Of a DNA stretch of 64,000 nucleotides, positions 26,184 to 35,133 are shown in pieces (positions within the stretch are counted from its first letter, which is position 1; each line of letters begins with the position of its first letter). The notes beneath the pieces were generated by a model that saw only the letters and a program-made list of their open reading frames with translations, made no database searches and was not told the DNA's origin. The position numbers and the translations under genes were made by a program. Source of the stretch: Mycobacterium sp. 1245111.1 (GTDB lineage: Bacteria; Actinomycetota; Actinomycetes; Mycobacteriales; Mycobacteriaceae); the NCBI RefSeq assembly GCF_001673405.1, contig NZ_LZLV01000112.1, positions 1-64,000 on the forward strand, in the 5' to 3' direction.

Positions 26184-27302
26184 TCAGATCCCGATGCGCT
26201 CGGCGAGCAGCGCCCGGTGCTCGTCGGGTGCCCCGAACAGCAACTCCGAGGATTTCGCCCTTTTGAAGTAGAGGTGAGCGGGATGCTCCCAGGTGAACCC
26301 GATGCCGCCGTGAATCTGGATGTTTTGCAACGCCGCGTCCACGTATACCTCGGAGCAGTACGCCTTCACCATCGGCGCCAGTAGTGCCAAGCCGTCGCTG
26401 AGGTCGGCGGCCGACCACACCGCGTGATACGCGGCCGACCGCGCCGACTCGACGCCGAGCATGATGTCGGCGCATCGGTGCCGGATCGCCTGGAAGGATC
26501 CGATCGGCCGACCAAACTGGTGGCGCACTTTCGCATAGCCAACCGACATCTCGAGGCACGCCGCGGCGCCGCCGACCTGCTCGACGGCGACACCGACGGA
26601 AGCCACGTCGAGCGCCGTGAGCAGCGGCGCGGCGGCAGCACCGGGTCTTCCGATCAATTCGGCTCGCGCATCGGCGAATTCGACCCGGGCCATTCTGCGG
26701 GTGGCATCAACGGTTGATTGCGGCGTACAGGTGACACCGTCGGCATCGGCGTCGAGCACGAACAGGGAGGGCCCCTCTTCCGTGCCCGCCACGAGCAGGA
26801 TCGCGTCGGCGATGTGGCCGTCGGGCACGAACGAACGGACCCCGGTAAGCGTCCATGATCCATCACGCCCGGTGGCGTGGACCGTGGTTCCCTCGACATC
26901 GCGCCGCCCCCAGTCGTCGGTGGCTGCCACCGTGGCGATGAGTTGCCCCGAGGCGATGCCGGGTAGGTACCGCTTCTTAATCTCCTCGTCGTCGGTGAGC
27001 AGCAGCAGGTTGGCGGCGAGCACCACGCTCGATAGGAAAGGTGCCGGGAGAAGCGCCCGCCCGAACTCCTCGAGAACGACGCCGATCTCGACGAACGAGT
27101 AGCCGGATCCACCGAATTCCTCGGGGATCGCCAGGCTCTGCAGGCCGAGCTGGTCGGCCAACTGCATCCACACCGATCGGTCGAATCCGTCGAGGGTGTC
27201 CATTACGCGCCGGACCTCGGCCTCCGGTGCCTGGCGCTCCAGGAAAGACCGCACCGTGCGGCGCAGCTCCTGTTGCTCGTCGGTGAAGACGGCGACGGTC
27301 AC
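26184..27302 (-). CDS. Acyl-CoA dehydrogenase, short (beta-type) FadE-like subunit
   Basis: 372 aa. It has the N-terminal helical domain, beta domain, and C-terminal Arg-His-Gln-Phe-Gly-Arg-Pro-Ile-Gly-Ser-Phe-Gln-Ala and Gly-Gly-Ile-Gly-Phe-Thr-Trp-Glu-His motifs, with Glu339 in the last. Mycobacterial FadE proteins of this kind often pair with a longer alpha subunit in alpha2-beta2 enzymes. None is adjacent here, so it may be a homo-oligomer or use an alpha subunit from 35134-37496. Its GTG overlaps nothing upstream, and the crotonase gene upstream ends 4 bp inside it. Confidence 0.9.
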   Translation of the reverse strand: MTVAVFTDEQQELRRTVRSFLERQAPEAEVRRVMDTLDGFDRSVWMQLADQLGLQSLAIPEEFGGSGYSFVEIGVVLEEFGRALLPAPFLSSVVLAANLLLLTDDEEIKKRYLPGIASGQLIATVAATDDWGRRDVEGTTVHATGRDGSWTLTGVRSFVPDGHIADAILLVAGTEEGPSLFVLDADADGVTCTPQSTVDATRRMARVEFADARAELIGRPGAAAAPLLTALDVASVGVAVEQVGGAAACLEMSVGYAKVRHQFGRPIGSFQAIRHRCADIMLGVESARSAAYHAVWSAADLSDGLALLAPMVKAYCSEVYVDAALQNIQIHGGIGFTWEHPAHLYFKRAKSSELLFGAPDEHRALLAERIGI

Positions 27303-28066
27303 TCAACCACCCACTGCGGGTCGCGCTTTTCGGCGAAAGCGCGCATCCCTTCGTGATAATCGGGGTGGCTCAGCTGATGCTGCAGAACGTAGCGGTAGGC
27401 GACCTCGTGCGCAGAGTGCAACCCGACGTCCAGGCTCGTCCACATGCCCTTGATCGAGGCCTGCGTTGTGGCGGGGCTGAGCTTGGTGATCGCCAGCGCT
27501 ATTTCTCGGGCCCTCGACTGCAGCCTGTCCGCCGGCACGACCTCGTTGATCAGCCCGATCTCGTAGCCGCGTTGCGCGCTGATGCGACCGTCCTTGGTCA
27601 TCAGGGCCAGCTGCATCACCATCGAGATCGGCATGCGACGCAGCAAGACCGCGGGCTCCATGGTGAACACATTGCCGACTTTGAGGTGGGTGTCGATGAG
27701 CTCGGCGTGCTCGGCGGCGATGATCAGATCGGCGTCGGCGACTTGGTGGAGTCCACCGCCGACGACCATGCCGTTGAGTGCACAGATGACGGGCTTCCAG
27801 ACTCCGTGGTGCAGACGTGACCCGGGCACCTTGTTGCGAATGCCCGACTCCGCGGTGGCGCGGATGTCCTGTCCTGCACTGAACGCCCTATCGCCGGCCC
27901 CCGTGATGATCGCGACGCGGATGTCGGGGTCGTCGCGCACCCGACCCCACGCCCATCCGAGTTCGGTCCTCGTCAGATCGTCGGTGGCGTTGAGCCGTTC
28001 CGGCCGATTGATCGTGATGGTCGCGATGTGGTCGCTGACGTCGAACAGGATTCTCTGCAGCTCCAC
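27299..28066 (-). CDS. Enoyl-CoA hydratase/isomerase family protein
   Basis: 255 aa from a GTG at 28066 with a strong AAGGAGAATA ribosome-binding sequence. Crotonase features: Asn-Arg-Pro-Glu-Arg-Leu-Asn-Ala, Phe-Ser-Ala-Gly-Gln-Asp, and Val-Val-Gly-Gly-Gly-Leu. The catalytic loop region reads Asp-Thr-His-Leu-Lys-Val-Gly-Asn-Val, not the canonical Pro-Glu, so hydratase activity is uncertain. It is coupled to the acyl-CoA dehydrogenase by a 4-bp overlap, a natural pair for dehydrogenation followed by hydration. Confidence 0.87.
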   Translation of the reverse strand: MELQRILFDVSDHIATITINRPERLNATDDLTRTELGWAWGRVRDDPDIRVAIITGAGDRAFSAGQDIRATAESGIRNKVPGSRLHHGVWKPVICALNGMVVGGGLHQVADADLIIAAEHAELIDTHLKVGNVFTMEPAVLLRRMPISMVMQLALMTKDGRISAQRGYEIGLINEVVPADRLQSRAREIALAITKLSPATTQASIKGMWTSLDVGLHSAHEVAYRYVLQHQLSHPDYHEGMRAFAEKRDPQWVVE

Positions 28067-28091
28067 TATTCTCCTTCGACTCGACGAGACA

Positions 28092-28121
28092 CTTTAGCAA
28101 ACTATGTTCTACTGTTTAATA
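28092..28121 (+). promoter_or_regulatory. Shared regulon operator between divergent crotonase and ligase operons (site 7)
   Basis: TTTAGC-N7-GTTCTACTGTTTAA at 28093-28119. The right half matches the consensus fully while the left half is degenerate. It would control both the minus operon starting at 28066 and the eight-gene plus operon starting at 28215. Confidence 0.6.
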
Positions 28122-28214
28122 CATTCAGCCGGTCTGTGAACGAATTGACGCTGAGTGTTCCACCGTGCATTATCGTCGCCGGTGGGTGGCAACGACGTTG
28201 TGGGAGACCTACTT

Positions 28215-29720
28215 GTGAGCGGCGATCTCGAACTCAGTGAGCGCATCGCCGCTGTGCTAGCGCTCGATCCGGATGCGGCTGCGATCGAGTTCGGCGGTCA
28301 GTGGGTGAGCTGGGGATCGCTCGGGACGGTCGCCGAAGGGGTTCGCGCCAAGCTCGTTGAGACCGGACTCGGGCCAGGGACTCCGGTCGGTTTGGTGCTT
28401 CGCAACGACCCCGCCATGATCGCCGCCATGCTCGGCGTGCTTCGGGCGAAATGCTGCATCGTGACGATCAATCCCTCGCACGGCGACACCGGGCTCGCTG
28501 TCGACATCGCCAGCCTCAAGCTTCCCGCGATCGTGGCAACAGAAAAGGACTGGGCGCGAGTAGGAGTGCTCGAAGCAGCGGACGGCGCACTCGGACTGAG
28601 CGTCAGCGTCTCACCGGACGACGTAACCACGCTGGTCGGCCTCGAGCGCTGTGGTCCAGGGCCCTTCCGCACGGTGCAACCCGGCACGGCGGTCGAGATG
28701 CTGACGAGCGGGACCACGGGGCCTCCGAAGCGAGTTCCGCTGGCGCAGAACGCATTCGAGCGCAGCATTAGCGCGGCCGGGAAGCATTACGGGTCCAAGG
28801 GTGACGATGGGCCCCGGCTGAGGCCCGGCGTGATGATCGTCAGTTCGCCCCTGGTCCACATGTCGGGTCTGTTCCGCACGCTGCTGTACCTGTGTCAGGG
28901 TCGGAAAGTTGCTCTGCTGGAACGCTTTCGGGTTGAGCCGTTTGTCGAACTGGTATTGCGGCATCAACCCAGGGCGGTCAGTTTGGTGCCCGCCGCGCTC
29001 GCGATGGTGCTGGACGCCGACGTCGCCCCCGAGGTCTTCGACTGCGTGCAGGTCGTCACGTCCGGCTCGGCCCACCTGCCGGTCGATCTGCAGGTCGCGT
29101 TCGAAGACAGGTACAACGTGGCCGTACTGCCCTCTTACGGTGCCACCGAATTCGCCGGCGGTGTTGCGGGATGGACGCTGGCGCTGCACCGCGACTGGGC
29201 TGAAGCCAAGCGCGGCAGCGTCGGTCGGGCTCAACCTGGGCGCGAGATCAGGATCGTCAGTCCCGACGACCGCCACGTCCTCGACGTCGGCGAACAGGGC
29301 CGAGTCGAAGTGCGCACGGCCGGCGCAGAGTGGGTGCAAACCACTGACCTCGGTCGTGTCGACGGCGACGGATTCGTGTTCATCGACGGGCGGCTCGACG
29401 ACGTCATCATCAGGGGCGGATTCAAGATCACGCCATCGGACATCGTTGAGGTGTTGCGTGCGCACCCGGCGGTCCACGATGCCGGCGTGACAGGCCTGCC
29501 CGACGCGCGGCTGGGGTCGGTTCCGGTGGCCGCTGTCGAACTCAAGGCGGGGCGCTCTGCGACATCCGACGAGCTGCTCGACTTCGTCCGGCAACGCGTG
29601 AGCAAGTATCAAGTGCCCGCCCGCCTCGCGGTTGTCGACGTGTTGCCGCGGACACCGTCGATGAAGGTGAGCCAGCCGGGCGTGCGCGCCGTCTTCGAAG
29701 CAGAGGAGGAAGACCGATGA
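28215..29720 (+). CDS. Acyl-CoA synthetase (FadD-like)
   Basis: 501 aa. The GTG at 28215 has GGGAG 8 bp upstream and is preferred to the in-frame codon at 28155. Motifs: Thr-Ser-Gly-Thr-Thr-Gly-Pro-Pro-Lys, Ser-Tyr-Gly-Ala-Thr-Glu, Gly-Arg-Leu-Asp-Asp-Val-Ile-Ile-Arg-Gly-Gly, and C-terminal Lys in Ser-Met-Lys-Val-Ser. First gene of an eight-gene operon with a thiolase-like protein, DUF35, crotonase, lactonase-like protein, SDRs and half-MaoC. It probably activates a branched or ring-derived acid before its side chain is cleaved. Confidence 0.92.
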   Translation: MSGDLELSERIAAVLALDPDAAAIEFGGQWVSWGSLGTVAEGVRAKLVETGLGPGTPVGLVLRNDPAMIAAMLGVLRAKCCIVTINPSHGDTGLAVDIASLKLPAIVATEKDWARVGVLEAADGALGLSVSVSPDDVTTLVGLERCGPGPFRTVQPGTAVEMLTSGTTGPPKRVPLAQNAFERSISAAGKHYGSKGDDGPRLRPGVMIVSSPLVHMSGLFRTLLYLCQGRKVALLERFRVEPFVELVLRHQPRAVSLVPAALAMVLDADVAPEVFDCVQVVTSGSAHLPVDLQVAFEDRYNVAVLPSYGATEFAGGVAGWTLALHRDWAEAKRGSVGRAQPGREIRIVSPDDRHVLDVGEQGRVEVRTAGAEWVQTTDLGRVDGDGFVFIDGRLDDVIIRGGFKITPSDIVEVLRAHPAVHDAGVTGLPDARLGSVPVAAVELKAGRSATSDELLDFVRQRVSKYQVPARLAVVDVLPRTPSMKVSQPGVRAVFEAEEEDR

Positions 29721-30886
29721 CCACGCTGCGAGGCGCGGCGGCGATCGTCGGGGTCGCCGACGAGGTGTCGCCTAGCGGCGTCATCGACGTGCCGATCCGG
29801 GCGCTGGAAACAACCGTGATCAAGCGCGCCCTCGATGAGGCCGGTTTGACGCTTGCTGACGTCGACGGGCTGTGCTCGAGCACCGGTGGCACGTTGATGC
29901 ATTCGCTGGAACTCGCCGAACATCTCGGCATCTCACCTCGGTGGACCGATTCGACGCAGACCGGCGGCGCGAGTTACGGACTCTACGTCGAGCATGCGGC
30001 GGCGGCGATCGCGGCGGGATTGTGCGAGACGGTGGTCATCTCCTACGCCTCGACGCCACGCGCCGCGCGCAAGCGCGGTGAGAAGGGTATGGGAATCTTC
30101 GCGTCCCCCGAGCGTCTCGAGTGGGAGACTCCGTTCGGCTTGTTCCTTCCCATCGGCGCGTATGCGCTTGCAGCCAGCAGACATATGGCCGCGTTCGGGA
30201 CCACGGCCGAGCAGCTTGCTCAGATCGCCGTCGATACCCGAAAGTGGGCCCAGCGCAATCCGAGGGCGCACCTGCGTGAGCCACTGACCGTCGAGGAGGT
30301 GCTGAACTCAGGCTTCATCGCCGAGCCCCTTCACAAACTGGAGTGTTGTCTCGTGACGGACGGCGCGGCCGCCATCGTTGTGACGAGTGCCGAACGGGCA
30401 AAGCACCTCCGGAGCACACCGGGTTATGTGCTCGGTGCGGCGTCCGCGGCGACACACACGTCGATCTCGCAGATGCCCGACCTCACCGAGACCCCGGGCG
30501 CGATCTCTGGGCCCGCCGCATTCGATGCCGCGGGTTTGACGCCGTCAGACATCGACGTCGTCGAGTTGTACGACTCGTTCACGATCACCGTGCTACTCGC
30601 GCTGGAGGATCTCGGGTTCTGCAAGAAGGGTGAGGGCGGACCCTTCGCCGGGGACGGCGTCCTGGCGCCCGGCGGAGCGCGGCAAGGACAGACCACCGGA
30701 GGCGGACTGTCCTTCACCCACCCGGGTGCCTTCGGCGCCTTTCTTCTCGTCGAGGCCGTGCGTCAGTTGCGCGGTGAGTGCGGGGATCGCCAAATCGGCG
30801 GGGCCACAACAGCGCTCGCCCATGGATGCGGGGGAGTGCTGTCTGCAACCTCCACCGTCATTCTGGGAACAGAGGAAGCGCTGTGA
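29717..30886 (+). CDS. Thiolase-fold lipid-transfer protein, probable Ltp2-like retro-aldolase
   Basis: 389 aa SCP2-thiolase-like protein. At the position of the thiolase nucleophile it reads Thr-Gln-Thr-Gly-Gly-Ala-Ser (about residues 80-87), with no Cys. It keeps Glu-Leu-Tyr-Asp-Ser-Phe with Tyr285 and a Thr-His-Pro-Gly loop near the C-terminus. In cholesterol catabolism Ltp2 has the same losses and works as a retro-aldolase with a DUF35 partner, using tyrosines. The next gene encodes a DUF35 protein. I infer retro-aldol cleavage of a branched beta-hydroxyacyl-CoA, releasing a short acyl-CoA. ATGA overlap with the ligase gene. Confidence 0.82.
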   Translation: MTTLRGAAAIVGVADEVSPSGVIDVPIRALETTVIKRALDEAGLTLADVDGLCSSTGGTLMHSLELAEHLGISPRWTDSTQTGGASYGLYVEHAAAAIAAGLCETVVISYASTPRAARKRGEKGMGIFASPERLEWETPFGLFLPIGAYALAASRHMAAFGTTAEQLAQIAVDTRKWAQRNPRAHLREPLTVEEVLNSGFIAEPLHKLECCLVTDGAAAIVVTSAERAKHLRSTPGYVLGAASAATHTSISQMPDLTETPGAISGPAAFDAAGLTPSDIDVVELYDSFTITVLLALEDLGFCKKGEGGPFAGDGVLAPGGARQGQTTGGGLSFTHPGAFGAFLLVEAVRQLRGECGDRQIGGATTALAHGCGGVLSATSTVILGTEEAL

Positions 30887-30896
30887 AGGAGATGCC

Positions 30897-31313
30897 GTGA
30901 CCGAGATCCGATCTGTACCCGCGCCGAGCCTGGCGTCGGCGCCCTTCTGGGAAGCGACGGAGCGCAAGAAGCTGACCATGCAGCGCTGCGCCACATGCGG
31001 ACGCCTGGTCTGGTACCCCAGGTACGCCTGCCCGCACTGCGGCAGTGGCGAGCTGCGCTGGGAAGACCTCAGCGGCCGAGGCGTCGTATACGCGGTCAGC
31101 GTGCATCACCGTTCCCCGGCTCCCGAATTAGCCGATCGCACACCGTATTCGGTTGTTCTGGTCGACCTTGAGGAGGGCGCGCGGATCATGTCCAACGTCT
31201 TCGGCACTGCGCCGAAGATCGGCGACAGTGTCCGCGTCGTGTGGGAACCGCTGGCCGACGGCCGGCACTTACCAGCCTTCACACTCTTCGACGGGGCGGA
31301 CTCGGCGCCGTGA
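30897..31313 (+). CDS. DUF35/OB-fold zinc-ribbon protein, probable partner of the Ltp2-like enzyme
   Basis: 138 aa from a GTG at 30897 with AAGGAGAT just upstream. A rubredoxin-like zinc ribbon comes first, Cys-x2-Cys-x10-Cys-x2-Cys within residues ~25-45. The OB-fold has the Asp-Leu-Ser-Gly-Arg-Gly-Val-Val-Tyr-Ala-Val-Ser strand typical of DUF35. Such proteins bind acyl-CoA and form essential complexes with thiolase-fold enzymes such as Ltp2. In the steroid system the DUF35 domain is fused to a MaoC domain (ChsH2); here it is free. 10 bp after the thiolase-like gene. Confidence 0.88.
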   Translation: MTEIRSVPAPSLASAPFWEATERKKLTMQRCATCGRLVWYPRYACPHCGSGELRWEDLSGRGVVYAVSVHHRSPAPELADRTPYSVVLVDLEEGARIMSNVFGTAPKIGDSVRVVWEPLADGRHLPAFTLFDGADSAP

Positions 31314-32107
31314 CCTCGGGGCTCACCGTACGCAACGACGGGGCGGTCCGATGGCTCGTCCTCGACCGGCCAGAGATCGGCAATGCGGTCAACCGCGCGA
31401 TGCAGCGTGAGCTCGTCGAACAACTCGGCTCTATCAGCGCGGACCACGCGGTGCGCGCAGTTGTGCTCACCGCCAGCGGATCTCGGCACTTCTGTACGGG
31501 CCCCGACCTCAGTGACCCCGAACTCGCGCCCAGTGGCGACCGCGTCGCCGGCGACGCGAGCCGCATTCTGCGCAACGGTTCGCAGGCGGTGGTGGCGGCA
31601 CTGCTGGACTGCGAGAAACCCGTCATCTGCGCGTTGAATGGGGTTGCCGCGGGTGTGGGGTCCAGCATGGCGTTGGCGTGCGACCTCATCATCGCCGCAC
31701 GCAGTGCGCGCTTGATCACGCTCTTCGTCAGGCGCGGGCTGATCCCCGACGGCGGCGCCTCGTACCTGCTTGCGCGCAAATTCCCGTTGAACGTCGCCAA
31801 GGAATTGGTGTTCTTCGGCGACGATCTCTCGGTGTCCGACGCGCATCGCCTTGGCGTCGTCAACAAGGTCGTGGACGACGAGGAACTCGAGTCGGAAACC
31901 ACCGCATGGGCGCAACGACTCGCTGAGGGACCGACAAGGGCGCATGCAGCCGCCAAGGCGATGCTCAACCGAGCACTCGACGGGGACCGCGCCGCGGCAT
32001 TCGCCACCGAAGCACTGCTTGTCGAGCAGATCGCGGCCACCGACGACGTCGCCGAGGGAGTCGCCGCATTCGTGGAGCGCCGTCCGCCGCAATTCCGCGG
32101 GCGCTGA
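31310..32107 (+). CDS. Enoyl-CoA hydratase/isomerase family protein
   Basis: 265 aa from a GTG at 31310 overlapping the DUF35 stop by 4 bp. Crotonase motifs: Asp-Arg-Pro-Glu-Ile-Gly-Asn-Ala, Phe-Cys-Thr-Gly-Pro-Asp, and Ala-Ala-Gly-Val-Gly. The catalytic loop reads Gly-Leu-Ile-Pro-Asp-Gly-Gly, with Asp where hydratases have Glu. This is the pattern of PaaG/enoyl-CoA isomerase-type crotonases, so double-bond isomerisation is at least as likely as hydration. Confidence 0.88.
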   Translation: MTSGLTVRNDGAVRWLVLDRPEIGNAVNRAMQRELVEQLGSISADHAVRAVVLTASGSRHFCTGPDLSDPELAPSGDRVAGDASRILRNGSQAVVAALLDCEKPVICALNGVAAGVGSSMALACDLIIAARSARLITLFVRRGLIPDGGASYLLARKFPLNVAKELVFFGDDLSVSDAHRLGVVNKVVDDEELESETTAWAQRLAEGPTRAHAAAKAMLNRALDGDRAAAFATEALLVEQIAATDDVAEGVAAFVERRPPQFRGR

Positions 32108-32110
32108 CTC

Positions 32111-33061
32111 ATGGTGATCGAGATGCGTTGTATAGCAAAGGGGTTGGGCTTCCCCGAGAGCCCGATTGTGTCACCGGATGGGTCGGTCCTGGTGTCGGAG
32201 ATCGCCGTGGGACGCATCAGCCGAGTTCAGCCAGATGGGCGCGTCGAGACCTTCTGCGAAACCGGCGGAGGCCCCAATGGTATTGCGTGGCTTCCCGACG
32301 GCAGGCTGCTCGTGTGTCAGAACGGCGGCCAGAGTTTCGGTCTGCGGCCCTGGCCGCTCGACATACCGGGAGCAATACCGCTACTACTGCCTTGCGGGCC
32401 GCCCGAGCATCCGGTGACACCGCAGCTCCAACTCATCTCTGCCGACGGCGCGACGATCTCAACGTTGGCAACGTCTTTCGTCTCCATCACTGGAGAAGAG
32501 TTGCCACTGGCCCGGCCGAGCGACGTCTGCGTGGACGACGCCGGCGGCTTCTACCTGACCGAGGGGATCGCGATGCGCGGTCGGATGCGAGGCATGACCG
32601 GCCTGCTCTACGGAACGCCCGACGGCCAGCTGCGTGAACTTGTCTACCCCCTCGAGCTACCCAATGGTGTGGCGCTCTCACCCGACGGAGGCACGGTCTA
32701 TGTCGCGGAAACGCGCACCCGAAGAGTCTGGGAGTTCGAGGTGCTCGGGCCGGGCAGGCTAGGGCGTGGGCGCACGTTCGCCACGGTGCCCACCGGAGGG
32801 CCGATGAACTTCGGTGGGGCAGACGGGCTTTGCGTCGACGCCGCCGGTCGTGTGATCGTTGCAACCATCGGCGCCGGCGGGGTCACGGTGTTCGCTCCCG
32901 ACGGCGCGTTACTCGGCGCGATCACCGCGGACGACCCCATGACAACCAACGCGGGCCTGAGTCCAGACGGTCGGTCGCTCTTCATCACATTGGCCTCGTC
33001 GGGGCGGCTGGTCAGTGTGGACGATTGGCTCGACGCCGTGCACACAGGCAGCACGAGATGA
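32111..33061 (+). CDS. SMP-30/gluconolactonase family protein
   Basis: 316 aa six-bladed beta-propeller of the SMP-30/LRE type. The four expected metal ligands are visible: Glu16 in Phe-Pro-Glu-Ser, Asn in Gly-Pro-Asn-Gly-Ile, Asn in Leu-Pro-Asn-Gly-Val, and Asp in Gly-Ala-Asp-Gly-Leu-Cys-Val-Asp. Members hydrolyse lactones with a divalent metal. In this operon it could open a lactone made during ring or chain oxidation, but no lactone-forming enzyme is proven here. 3 bp after the crotonase gene. Confidence 0.87.
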   Translation: MVIEMRCIAKGLGFPESPIVSPDGSVLVSEIAVGRISRVQPDGRVETFCETGGGPNGIAWLPDGRLLVCQNGGQSFGLRPWPLDIPGAIPLLLPCGPPEHPVTPQLQLISADGATISTLATSFVSITGEELPLARPSDVCVDDAGGFYLTEGIAMRGRMRGMTGLLYGTPDGQLRELVYPLELPNGVALSPDGGTVYVAETRTRRVWEFEVLGPGRLGRGRTFATVPTGGPMNFGGADGLCVDAAGRVIVATIGAGGVTVFAPDGALLGAITADDPMTTNAGLSPDGRSLFITLASSGRLVSVDDWLDAVHTGSTR

Positions 33062-33852
33062 GCCACGAACGGTCCCATCCGGTCAACGCCGCAGGTCGAC
33101 TACGGGGGCGCGTCGCGCTCGTTACCGGCGCGGCTCAGGGGGTCGGGCGAGGAATCGCGCTGGCGATCGCAGCAGAGGGCGCCGATATCGCGGTCCTCGA
33201 CCTCAACGCCGATGCCGCGGCCGCAACCGCCGGCGAGTGTCAGGCCCGTGGGGTGCGGGCTATCGCAGTGTCGGCGGATGTTGGGGACCGCCCACAATTC
33301 GGCGCAGCCGTCGTCGACGTGCTCACTCAGCTTGGCTCGGTTGACATCCTCGTCAACAACGCCCACGCCTTCGAACTCGGCATCCCGCTCGAGGAGACTA
33401 CCGAGCAACAGATGGACCGCTCGTGGCGCAGTGCAGTGCTCGGAACGCTGTACGGGATGCAAGTCTGCCTCGAACCGATGCGAGCGCGCGGTGGCGGCAA
33501 GATCCTCAACATCGGCTCCGGCTCCGCGCTGGACGGCGAGATCGGCGCGGCAAGCTACGTGAGCGCCAAGGAAGCCGTCCGATCCTTGACCCGCGTCGCG
33601 GCGCGCGAGTGGGGGCCGCACGGGATCTACGTCAACACCCTGTGTCCGTTCTCTCGCTCGCCCCGGTGGGAAGCCTTCGCCGAACAGCATCCCGGACGCG
33701 TCGAGAAGCAGGCGGCAGCACTACCGCTGCGGCGCGCACCCGGTGACCCCGAACTCGACATCGGCCGTGCCGCAGTGTTTCTGGTCAGCGACGACTCGAG
33801 CTACGTCACCGGACAGACGCTCTTCGTCGAGGGCGGGCGGATGCGCACGTGA
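33058..33852 (+). CDS. SDR family oxidoreductase
   Basis: 264 aa from the ATG at 33058 (ATGA overlap with the lactonase-like gene). Motifs: Thr-Gly-Ala-Ala-Gln-Gly-Val-Gly, Asp-Leu-Asn after beta-2 (NAD(H) preference), Asn-Asn-Ala-His in place of NNAG, and Tyr-Val-Ser-Ala-Lys. Probable 3-hydroxyacyl-CoA or alcohol dehydrogenase in the CoA-ester pathway of this operon. Confidence 0.88.
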   Translation: MSHERSHPVNAAGRLRGRVALVTGAAQGVGRGIALAIAAEGADIAVLDLNADAAAATAGECQARGVRAIAVSADVGDRPQFGAAVVDVLTQLGSVDILVNNAHAFELGIPLEETTEQQMDRSWRSAVLGTLYGMQVCLEPMRARGGGKILNIGSGSALDGEIGAASYVSAKEAVRSLTRVAAREWGPHGIYVNTLCPFSRSPRWEAFAEQHPGRVEKQAAALPLRRAPGDPELDIGRAAVFLVSDDSSYVTGQTLFVEGGRMRT

Positions 33853-34340
33853 GCGAGGTCGAGCCAGCAAACAGTCCATTGCTCACCCCGGGCATGCGCT
33901 CCCGGCTTGGCATCTGGACTCCGTGGGGGACGCCCAGTCCACCCATCTCACAATCCGACATCAGGCGCTGGGCGATCGCCGTCTACTGGGACACCACCCC
34001 GCCGCGCATGTTTTGGGACGAGGACTACGCCCGGGCGACGCGGTGGGGCGGCATCGTGGCCCCCGTCGAATTCAACCCCTTCGCGTGGCCACCGCCGACC
34101 GAGACCGAGCCGGCGAGATCGAGTCGCCACGCGGGGCGCAGGGTTAATGGCGGTTGCCGTATGCGGTTCGGTGCGCCGATGCGGCCAGGTGACTGCATCG
34201 AGGCGCGCTCGCGCATTGAGAGTTGGCAATCGAAGTCCGGGCGATCCGGCGAACTGCTCTTGGTGGACTTTCGGCACCAGTGGCGTAACCAGCGCGGCGA
34301 AGGCGTCCGCGACGCCGTGCACACCTTGATCTACTCATGA
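33849..34340 (+). CDS. FAS1-like/MaoC N-terminal-type hot-dog protein
   Basis: 163 aa single hot-dog domain, GTG start, coupled to the SDR by 4 bp. The block Trp-Asp-Glu-Asp-Tyr-Ala-Arg-Ala-Thr-Arg-Trp-Gly-Gly-Ile and Phe-Asn-Pro-Phe-Ala-Trp-Pro is nearly the same in the product of 61756-62247. Both resemble the non-catalytic N-terminal half of two-domain MaoC hydratases. Such halves normally pair with a small catalytic MaoC protein, and no such gene is in this operon. It may use the 149-aa protein at 59861-60310 or have a binding role. Confidence 0.82.
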   Translation: MSEVEPANSPLLTPGMRSRLGIWTPWGTPSPPISQSDIRRWAIAVYWDTTPPRMFWDEDYARATRWGGIVAPVEFNPFAWPPPTETEPARSSRHAGRRVNGGCRMRFGAPMRPGDCIEARSRIESWQSKSGRSGELLLVDFRHQWRNQRGEGVRDAVHTLIYS

Positions 34341-35119
34341 ACGGCCTGCTCGACGGTCACGTCGTGATCGTCTCGGGGGTCGGGCCGGGGCTCGGCCGTG
34401 ATCTCGTGCTCGCCTGTGCCCGCCACGGGGCACGTGTCGTGCTGGTCGCCCGGACCCGCCGCACTCTCGAGGAGGTGGCGCACGAGATTGGCGAGCCGTC
34501 GCGAACCCACTGCGTGACAATCGATCCCGCCGACCCAGCTGAGCCCGCGCGCGTCGCAGCCGAAACCGTGGAGCGGTTCGGCGCGATCGACGGCCTGGTG
34601 AACAACGCGGCGGTGATACCGCCCTTTGTCCCGCTCGTCGACGCCCCGGAGGTCGATGTCGAGCACAGCCTGGAAACGAACTTCTACACCGCCTTACGAC
34701 TGAGTCGCGCCGTGGTGCCCGCCATGAGGTCACGTGGCCGCGGCTCGATCGTGATGGTGAATTCAGCGGTGATCAGGCATCCGAAACGCGAGTTCGGCGC
34801 CTACAGCGTGGCCAAACACGCGATGCTCGGGCTTGCGCGGTCGCTGGCCCTCGAACTGGGCCGGGATGGTATCCGCGTGAACACGTTGGCGCCCGGCAAG
34901 ATCGACGGTGCGCGACTCGCTGCGTATTTCGACATGCGGGCGCGTGAGCGGGGAGTCGCGCCCGCCGACGTGCGTGCCGAATATGCGTCCGCGCTGGCGC
35001 TGGGGCGGATACCGACGGGGGCAGAGTACGCAGACGTCGCCGTGTTCCTGCTCTCGGAGCTGTCGCGTGCGGTCAGCGGTCACGTGCTCGACGCCAACGG
35101 CGGGGAATACTTCGACTAA
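34337..35119 (+). CDS. SDR family oxidoreductase
   Basis: 260 aa, ATGA overlap with the preceding gene. The cofactor motif is unusual (Ser-Gly-Val-Gly-Pro-Gly-Leu-Gly) but keeps the glycines. Ala-Arg-Thr-Arg-Arg after beta-2 suggests NADP(H). Asn-Asn-Ala-Ala takes the NNAG place, and Tyr-Ser-Val-Ala-Lys is the active site. Last gene of the eight-gene operon; its stop is 14 bp from the convergent acyl-CoA dehydrogenase stop. Confidence 0.88.
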   Translation: MNGLLDGHVVIVSGVGPGLGRDLVLACARHGARVVLVARTRRTLEEVAHEIGEPSRTHCVTIDPADPAEPARVAAETVERFGAIDGLVNNAAVIPPFVPLVDAPEVDVEHSLETNFYTALRLSRAVVPAMRSRGRGSIVMVNSAVIRHPKREFGAYSVAKHAMLGLARSLALELGRDGIRVNTLAPGKIDGARLAAYFDMRARERGVAPADVRAEYASALALGRIPTGAEYADVAVFLLSELSRAVSGHVLDANGGEYFD

Positions 35120-35133
35120 ACCAGGGGCGGTCC

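Noticed and set aside
28611..32092. Several 300-codon minus-strand frames opposite the ligase, thiolase and crotonase genes
   Set aside because: No motifs, start codons not linked to ribosome-binding sites, and the plus strand is fully accounted for by coupled genes.
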